A stretch of 64,000 nucleotides of DNA from Ceratopteris richardii (Eukaryota; Streptophyta; Polypodiopsida; Polypodiales; Pteridaceae). This document shows positions 56,691-64,000 of the stretch, one piece after another (positions within the stretch are counted from its first letter, which is position 1; each line of letters starts with the position of its first letter). A model generated the notes under the pieces. That model had not been told where the DNA came from and made no database searches. It saw nothing but the letters and a program-made list of their open reading frames with translations. Position numbers and translations under genes: made by a program. The stretch is taken from assembly GCA_020310875.1 (NCBI GenBank), contig CM035421.1, positions 77,001 through 141,000 of the forward strand. The letters run 5' to 3'.

Positions 56691-56937
56691 TCTCTCAGAA
56701 CAGAAACTGGTAGTGCCAACACATCCCAATTATTTGAATATACAACCTTACTGCTCGAGATGACAACAATATGTCATTCCTAAGGCCTTTGATAGGGCAA
56801 AGATTGAGTATACTTACACAATGATCAAGGAAATCTCACAAGGTACATTAGTCCTGATGAAATCACCTTACCGATTAGTTGTAAAAGCTCACTGCTCAAT
56901 TTTTTGCCTCCAGCATACTAATCCCTGCCCGTCTTTA
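56691..56937. other. Unassigned spacer
   Basis: No coding, repeat or RNA feature recognised between the RNase H fragment and the E1 pseudogene. Confidence 0.5.
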
Positions 56938-57580
56938 TCAGTAACAAGTAGAAACACCCAAGACAATAGGAGAAGCCTTGATTCCGCAAAACCAGATGGA
57001 AACAAGGAGGACATCTACATCGTTTCCCTCATAATCTTCACAGGCCACAACAATATCAAAAATAGTGTCGCATTGATGGTATTTCCACCTTGGATATCAC
57101 CTTCGCAAGATTGAGAACCTTTCTAATCGATATACCTTTATGCCGAGGAAAAATGTTTTTGTAAAGTAAACTTTGCCCGCAAGATATGCTATAAGTTGTT
57201 AAGCCCTTTGCTTGAAACCACTGCAACAGTTTAGAGAGCAACAAGTTTCAGAGATGATCTAATGATCCCAACTGGCCAACTTTGGTTAACATGTTTAAAA
57301 CCTTAGGTGGTACAGGTTCTACCATCGAGAAGAGAGGCAATGACGGGTTTGCAAAGTTGTTGTGGGACTTCACTACACCATCCTTTGTAAAGACTTTATA
57401 AAGTTATAAGCAGGCAGTTGATGTTGCTATGGTTGGAATGATGCACCCAGCAATGAACTTGGCTTTCAATTCATCAATCTCCGGTATTCCATAGTTTCTA
57501 GCATGCATATTTGCAAGGTCAGTGATAAAATCCAAGTGAAAGTTGGCATCACGATCCTTTTCAATGTGAATAGGATTCAT
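56938..57580 (-). pseudogene. Ubiquitin-activating enzyme E1 (UBA1-type), 3' fragment
   Basis: Minus-strand remnant of the C-terminal part of a plant E1. It starts with [18 protein letters not shown] and [17 protein letters not shown], then [16 protein letters not shown] (the conserved crossover region after the second catalytic-cysteine half-domain). It continues with NNFANPSLPLFSMVEPVPPK, then the ubiquitin-fold domain: AKGLTTYSISCGQSLLYKN, IFPRHKGISIRKVLNLA, and DIVVACEDYEGNDVDVLLV. A stop interrupts at about 57395 with several codons deleted, another lies at about 57250, and a frameshift is near 57060. The segment normally containing the tryptophan-rich region after PPK is not recognisable. 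It is a broken host gene copy. The intact gene would activate ubiquitin with ATP and pass it to E2. Confidence 0.83.
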
Positions 57581-58304
57581 CTGGAATGATATGAAAGAGG
57601 GATCCTAAGAAGTAAAATCAAGAGACCTTGGAACCTTTTCGCTTGAAAGTGTAAGTGACTTCCACTATATCAATTTTAGAACTTTGTTGTAATCGAAGTA
57701 TTTTTGAGATGAGAACTGCACCAACTTCAATGAGACCATTTTCAGTCAATCGATTGTCTATTTGATCATGCTTACATGTGACACTAGAAGCTCCATCCTT
57801 TAGGAAATAGTTGGTTGCTCTCAGTGTGTGCGAACAAGTCTAGAATGATACAACTGAATATAGCTCGGGTGAATGCCATCTATAGAGTGTGCTATTCTAT
57901 GACATAGCCATCCATGGAGCTTTGTCAAGACTGGGGAAAACCCAACAAACGATACCCAACATGTGATATACTTTAGTGCTTAGACTGCTCCACAGCAGAC
58001 TCAACCACTCAAAAGTTTGTTTAAACACATGAACAGCCAAATGAGTCCTTGAAATTGACACACAAGGCTTGTAATCTGTTGGGACAGAGTAACCTCATGA
58101 GTAGAGAAAGTAGCCTGTTTCTCCCAATGCTTTTCTTCTATAGTGCTATTTCTCCCTAAATTTCAAAGTACTACTTTTATCCACAGATATCCATGAGCAC
58201 TCAAGGAAAACTCCTCTCCATCATCATCTAAAATCCACAGAGCTTCAAAGTTTTAATCCTATAACATTTGTTGACAGTTCTAAGAAGTTTTAATCAAAGA
58301 ATTT
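57581..58304 (-). other. Spacer with a short coding-like stretch
   Basis: Next to the E1 pseudogene a ~70-codon minus-strand frame (about 57615-57840; ATNYFLKDGASSVTCKHDQ, GAVLISKILRLQQSSKID) has protein-like composition but matches nothing I recognise. It ends in TGA and begins after TAG. It could be another decayed exon or chance. The rest shows no feature. Confidence 0.3.
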
Positions 58305-58740
58305 TCAAGGCCATACTCCAAATTCTGTTCTGTTCAATTGTCTCCTCATCAACAAAGCTTGTCTATCTGATTCAGCAGCATAAAAGGCATCATCATTATG
58401 TGGAGTCAAGTTTCCTTTTTTACTTGAAGGATCCTTAGGCATTCTCATCATCTCTACCCATGTTCCTGTTCCATTTCTTTGCAAATCTTGGACCAACTTC
58501 TTGATCGTACTGACCTAATTTTGTGCTAAGATTGTCCACCTCTTCCCTTTGCAGTGATCCACTGCTTCTAAACATGTAGACTGTAATGCTATAAGAGTTG
58601 GATGCCATGAACCTTCCAATTTCGTACCTTCTGTCCGGTTCAGAGCAAGCCAAGAGCCGAAAAACGAGAGAGCGTGAGAAAAATTGTCCTTGAGCTTGTA
58701 CGCACCCTACTGTCCTTGCTCTTCCCCGTTGCACTATCTA
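58305..58740 (-). other. Possible gene remnant of unknown type
   Basis: Two overlapping minus-strand frames (58435-58734 and 58305-58496). One begins MASNSYSITVYMFRSSGSL after a leader-like stretch; the other reads MRMPKDPSSKKGNLTPHND and ESDRQALLMRRQ. Composition looks protein-like and a frameshift could link them. I do not recognise the family. It may be a decayed host gene, or chance. Confidence 0.3.
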
Positions 58741-59259
58741 CTACAGTAGACGTTACCATGTGAGGTTTTGCAAGATTAATAAGATACTTGCATTCCTCTT
58801 TTGAATTTTGGACTCCACAACTAGCCTTTGCATTTAGACTTTATATTCATAAACACGCATCCACTATTGCTGACCACTTATTACCAGATATAACAGGGCA
58901 ACCACCACAAAGGCTAGATGGGTCTGCAATTCCATCAGGCTTCATGCTCCAAAATAGCAATGCATCCCCAAGTTTGGGCTTCACAGCCAAACTAGCCCTC
59001 GCACATTCTGACCGCTCATTCTAGTTTGGAATTGAGTTTTTATTTACTTTGGCTGATGGAAAAACAATTTCTCCAGTATCCACATTTTATATGTACATCA
59101 AAAGTGTAGCCATTTTTCTCTGCTCCTTCAAGTTTATTACTTCATGAAGCTTGATGACGCAATTTTTTGTGATCTCCATGATAACTTAACAGAAACAATG
59201 AATGCCCCTCCAGAGTAACCATTAATGAGCGATGGACTTCTGAAAGAATGTAGAGGGTG
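58741..59259. other. Unassigned region
   Basis: A 78-codon plus-strand frame (58788-59024) with some protein-like composition (DHLLPDITGQPPQRLDG, SNASPSLGFTAKLALAH), followed in the same frame after a stop by FLFTLADGKTISPVS. No family recognised; weak evidence for a gene remnant. Confidence 0.25.
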
Positions 59260-59530
59260 TTACCAGGGTTCACCAAAGATAACAACGATGAATACCAAGA
59301 GAGGCAAACTGCTCATCCATGCTTTTCTTTCCCTGATAACTAAACCCCCTCCCATGTTCTGGTCCTCGTCATCAAACACGAGCCTGTCCGAACAATAAAA
59401 CTCCAATAAGCAACTGTCTCCTTCCTTTTGCAGTCCTCCTGATCTCCGAGGCCCTTCCAAAAAAATGTCCTGCATGCCAAGTGCCTGGCAGATGTGATCC
59501 CACCTTCCTTTTGCACCTACATTCCTCCAA
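59260..59530 (-). other. Short minus-strand frame, unknown
   Basis: An open stretch of about 90 codons (GRWDHICQALGMQDIF, LEFYCSDRLVFDDEDQN, ending in hydrophobic LPLLVFIVVIFGEPW). Upstream DNA has a pyrimidine tract and AG (TTTCTTTAG) that could be a splice acceptor. No family recognised. Confidence 0.25.
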
Positions 59531-60570
59531 CTAAAGAAAGAAAACCCTTTTTTTTTAGTGTCGTGATCTATTCCTTACTTGACAACGTTCCCTTTCAAAG
59601 TAGAATGCTCTCACTCATTCCCTACGAGCCACCTATTTTCCTTTCTAAAAGGAAACCAAGAAAGTGAATGAAACACGTTCTTTATTTTTTTTTAACTAAA
59701 AGAATTTTCATAGATAATATTTACATTCTCTTTGAAGTAGGTCCATACACATACACTTCCAACCTTGGCACCATCACATGTATGCTAATGACAATGCAAA
59801 TAGATTTGATGGATGACACAATATCCAAAGCATGATCTCCTCATGTAATTTTTAATATGGATGTCTAATCCTTCCTTCAAGTGTAAGTATGATTATACAT
59901 GATATGAATACGAACATATACATATATATTTTATATGATTTATGCTTCAATATGCTTTGATGAGAGGTTCAAGGATAGAGTTCACCATATTTGTAACCAT
60001 ATTGATATCTTTCCATTTGAATCGATTTAATGCTTTGTAATGATTCTCAAGCTTAAGTGTCTGTTCTCGATCACATCCACCCCCTCTGAACATGTGCATC
60101 CTCTGGATGTGCCAACCTGCATAGATATCAAAAACACGAGCGAGCATCAAGTAGTCATGGCAGATAAAAACATCTTTAAGAAAATCAAATTAGATGCGTG
60201 AAATGTGGAAGTGTATTACGCTTGGCATAAATCAAGAGAAGAAGGTAGACACAAGCATCCCATACAATGTATCAAGATACAGTAATGCATTTAGACTAGC
60301 AATCACATGAGTGAATTGAAAACTTCTTATCTCTTCCGTTAACTTGACCTGGTTAGATCTAGTAGCCCATCCTAAGCATAAAACTTTACTAACTCAATGT
60401 ATAAAACTACAATCTAGCTTCCCTATTGATCTCCCACCATCCAAAGCCCCATCAGACCTTTTCATATTTTTCTTTTCCTTTTATTTTATTTTTCTTTGCT
60501 TTAATTCTTCACCCCAGCTCAACCTTTTTATTTTTGTTTTTGTTTTTATTTATTTTATTCTTTATTTACA
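59531..60570. other. Non-coding AT-rich region
   Basis: No clear gene. A 67-codon minus-strand frame (59947-60150; HYKALNRFKWKDINMV) is unassigned. T-rich runs are near 59685 and 60465-60560. Confidence 0.4.
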
Positions 60571-60885
60571 CATGTCAGCCTATGCCAAAATCGGGTGTGA
60601 CTCATGGACATGTCCACCCGACCAGGTTTAGCCCACTCGTCTATCGACCTAGCATAGCGCATGATGCACAATGTTAGCCTCATACAAAATCGACGTCAAC
60701 TCGTGGCTCTAACCACCCGGTGAGAGTGACTCCATCCGTCTATCGACCCGTATGAGCGCATGGCAACATATAGTTCAATCCATACAACACAACTAATGTA
60801 AGCTCTTGGCCCTTGGCCCTGATCACCCAACCAGGGTAGTTCCACCCGCCTACTAATCCATCGTAGCACCTAACAGCACGTACAC
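60571..60885. repeat. Diverged tandem repeat, about 98-bp unit, three copies
   Basis: Three successive units begin near 60571, 60667 and 60766. They share ordered blocks: a CAATGTTAGCC/ACATGTCAGCC-like start, CACCCGACCAGG or similar, CCRCCCGTCTATCGACC, and AGCGCATGRYGCA at the end. The units are diverged by substitutions and small indels; the third is longest. Confidence 0.6.
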
Positions 60886-61643
60886 ATACACATATGTAGC
60901 TGGCTAGTGTATGAAGACTTTTTCTAAAACATAATCTGTCTAAAGGTTGGATCAAACGAGATATCAAAAGCAGAAGTCAAAGCGTCTCACTCCTCACGTG
61001 TTCATGAACACTAATATATACAGGTACTCGATTTAGGTCTTTCCTTCACCTTCCTCGGTCTTGTTCCCGAAAGTTCTAGTCCGCTTTCTAATCCTACTCG
61101 CATAATCCAGGTCCTTCATGCATCACATGTAATCTCAATAACTGCATGAAAGCTTTGACCTACTTAAATCTCTTAATGTTTATGCATATCTTTATTTATC
61201 ATATGCTTAATCATGCACTCTTTTAATATACACATATATGCAGGAGAAAAGAAACATTGAAACAATAAACATATCACCTTTATAGTGTCAATAGCCCTTC
61301 TTAATCTGCATCCTTGATCATCTCCGTTCTCTTCATTCTAAGTCCTTATTCTTCATTTGGTCATCTAGATTTCCTTTTCTTTCTTAAAATCAAAGCAAAA
61401 TCATCAGTTATATACATTTCTATTTACAAAAAACATTTTTAAGCTTTATGAAATTTTATTGAACAAGATTCTTCCTTCAACCTCACCTTCTATGATACAT
61501 GCTCACCAAAGAAGCTGTGCTTATAGAACAACCAACATTATATTGCACTCATGTTAGAAACATTCTTGAAAATATTAGACTTGCGTATAAGCCACTTCAT
61601 TTGCTTGTTCATCCCTTGAATGCCTATTTGGTGTACATAGCTC
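60886..61643. other. Spacer without recognised features
   Basis: AT-rich sequence with no coding, repeat or RNA signal that I can support. Confidence 0.5.
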
Positions 61644-63990
61644 TTAAAAAAATTTGAAAACCCATGTTTCAATCATTTGAACATAGTTGCCTTTGTTCAT
61701 GATCCTCTCACATGCATCATATGAAGAGATACATGATAAATGAAGAGCACATGTGTATAGATTTTTAAATTCTGAAGTGCTTAGATCATCATTAAAAAGA
61801 TCTTTCAAGCATAGATTTTTATTCATTTCACGCTTGAAGTCATTTGGGGAAATCTCTTTATTTGTATCATCTTGCATTAGATCTGTATCTTCATTGGAAC
61901 GACAGTTTTGAATTGATTCATTAGATTCCCTCATCAGGTAGAAGTGTTCATCATCCTCACACAACAATATATTCATGTTTTTATCATTCAATCTATCATG
62001 ATTTCTTTCTATTCCAATGTAAGCAATTATCGAATCTTCTTCTCTCTCTAATCTCTCCAAGAACTCTTCATCATTGTCTTTTTTATGATCCCAAAACATT
62101 TCTTCTTCAATATGAATGGAGTGCATATCCTCATAATCAAGAAAACCTTGATCTTCGGTATCACTAGAGTCTTGCTTTTTGAGGTCAAAATCAGTACAAT
62201 TTCAACATCTTCTAGGACTATGCATATAGTTTGACGACAACTCAATTTCTTTATTCAATATGCCATCATAGAATTTTGCATCCATCTCCATCAATTCATG
62301 CTCATTTTCCTTGGAGGATGTATTTAGACCACCTTCTTCATACATTTCTTTAGTCACTGATTCTTGCTCGAATATCTAATCATGTGTGAGAATCTTGACA
62401 TATACATCTAAATCAACTCGAGCTTCATTTATCTGGTATTCACATCGAGCTTCATCAGTGCAACCGTTCAATTTTATCTTTTCTTGTTGATCTTTATTAG
62501 GTAATGTACCCATATCATATTTTTCATGCATTTCAATGAATGCTGCATTCTCCTTCTCATGCCCCATTTCTTCAGCATATAGAGTGAACTCATCATAATC
62601 TCCATTTGCATCAGAATGTATCTTTTCACAGAGTGCGATGTCACTCACATACATGTCATTATACTAATGCCCAATCAAAAACTCATTCTTACTCCTATGA
62701 TAAGGATCACTCTCTTGTACCTCTAAAGACTTATTTAATGTGGCATCACTCAAGAATATTTCACAATCTTGATCTTGATTTAGAATATCGGTAGGCTTAG
62801 CATCATGCTTATCACGATCGGCATACATATCACTATCTAGAGGACTCATCACTTGCATGCCTCCCGATTAGCATCATGCTCACTTGAATTCTCTTCATAT
62901 AAATCAATCATTTGGCCATAATTCATATTTGAATCATATGCTTGAAGAGATGTTTCATTCTCAGATAGCATCAAATAGTTCCTCAAGTATTGCTTGGTTT
63001 CATCATTTAAGGAATCATCTTTTGCTTGATCTTCACATAAACTCACTGGATTATTTTGAGGTATTTCATTTTCAATCTCTTTCTGATCATCTTGACTTCC
63101 AGTAGATATCTTTAAATCTTGGTTATTATCATATCTTGCTTCTTTGTTTGTTTGATTATCATCCCTTAGAAGTGAGAAGTTTATCCGATTATGGGAAGTC
63201 TCATGTTGTTTTCTTGGTATGTTTTGTTTATTTTTGCTTTGTTGTATGTTTGATATTGGTTTGATTTTGATTTTGTTTAGCTTTCGCATATTCCTTTGCT
63301 TCTCCCATCTTTGGGGTTTGTGCATATATAGTATTTGAAGATGTAATCATTGTCAAAGTATCTACGGGCTCCTGGTATCTTGGATCCTTAGAGATTGCAT
63401 CATTTATGCTTATAGGTTCTTTATGGCGATCCTCTTCATAAGCATGTACGTGTATTCCATGCATATCTTCTTTATGCCCAACTGGGATTTCTATTATTCT
63501 ATTGATTTGCAAATTTTTCTTAGTTTCTAAAATGCATGGAATTTGTGCATCCTCTTCATCTGCATGAAGATCAGCTCTCCAATCATTTAGAAATTTTTCA
63601 ATTGTTTGTTGTTTCTTCACATATCTCCTCACAAATTCATGGACGAGCATCCAATCCTTTGTGAGCCCCTAGTCGGAGTCTATATCTTGCAAAAGTAGAA
63701 TTAGCTCCTCTATGGCTTTAACCTCTATTGCTCAAAGAAACAAGGACACTTTTTCATGTCTTAAGCCTCTCTTTTCATTTTCCGATAGATCGTCAAACTG
63801 CTGGTCAAAATCTCTTTTCATCTCTTGAATCAGCTCGCCTTTGGGCAATATGAACCCACCTGAAGAAGGACTTACGAGTCACTTTGTCTATGTCCTCTAG
63901 CATGAACTGCTTGAGGAGCGCTACTTAAGAAACGAGCTCAACTAATTGAAGCAACTTGAGAACGGAAACAAAGTCTTTTATTTAGTTTAG
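61644..63990 (-). pseudogene. Acidic protein pseudogene of unknown origin
   Basis: A chain of minus-strand frames that can be followed from about 63850 to 61644 with two frameshifts (near 63250 and 62850) and stops including TAG 62664, TAG 62376 and TGA near 62200. The N-terminal part reads RDFDQQFDDLSENEKRGL, EKVSLFL, EELILLLQDIDSD and LVHEFVRRYVKKQQTIEKF, resembling gag-like ORFs of some plant gypsy elements. The long remainder is rich in Asp, Glu, Asn and Lys (HEKENAAFIEMHEKYDMG, DDTNKEISPNDFKREMNKN). No catalytic motif or zinc knuckle is seen. It may be gag of an element extending beyond the window, or a decayed host gene. Confidence 0.45.
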
Positions 63991-64000
63991 GTATAAATAG

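Overview
The window is plant nuclear DNA made almost entirely of LTR retrotransposons. The evidence is Ty1/copia elements primed by initiator tRNA-Met (PBS TGGTATCAGAGC), Ty3/gypsy elements primed by tRNA-Asp, 5-bp target duplications, and a fragment of a plant-type ubiquitin-activating enzyme (E1) gene. No intact host gene, tRNA, rRNA or CRISPR array was found. The species cannot be named from the sequence.

Layout. C1 (1-4795, minus) is a decayed copia element cut by the window edge and inserted into an older copia relic, C2 (4796-7402, plus). C2 is itself two overlapping copia pieces joined out of order at about 5718. G1 (gypsy, minus) starts with its 3' LTR at 7403-8048 and carries degenerate pol and gag up to 16304. 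Its gag is split by nested insertions and continues at 33776-34444, 39577-39907 and 46344-46468. The insertions are G2 (gypsy, minus, 16305-33775, TSD CTTGT), C3 (copia, plus, 34445-39576, TSD AGTGA) and C4 (copia, plus, 39908-46343, TSD AGTTC). A minus-strand copia, C5 (46469-50603), abuts the end of G1. Next come a copia 3' end, C6 (50604-51150), a decayed gypsy, G3 (51151-56440), and an orphan RNase H piece (56441-56690). From 56.7 kb to the end the DNA is mostly non-coding. It holds an E1 pseudogene (56938-57580), a diverged tandem repeat of about 98 bp, and a chain of acidic minus-strand frames of unknown origin.

Function. Only C4 looks coding-competent: it has identical 1078-bp LTRs, TATA box, PBS, PPT and one uninterrupted 1403-codon Gag-Pol. 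G2 is structurally complete (LTRs about 1.1% diverged) but has 11 in-frame stops and a frameshift. G2 is the most unusual element. After integrase it encodes a second retropepsin-like domain, then a W-V-P-K motif region, then a ~1500-codon third ORF with a Pro/Ser/Thr-rich segment and coiled coil. Its 5' leader carries about 33 copies of a TCGCGATGG motif. G1 shares the second protease and W-V-P-K region. Relative ages from LTR divergence and nesting: C4 youngest, then G2, then C3; G1 is older than these three and C2 is older than G1.
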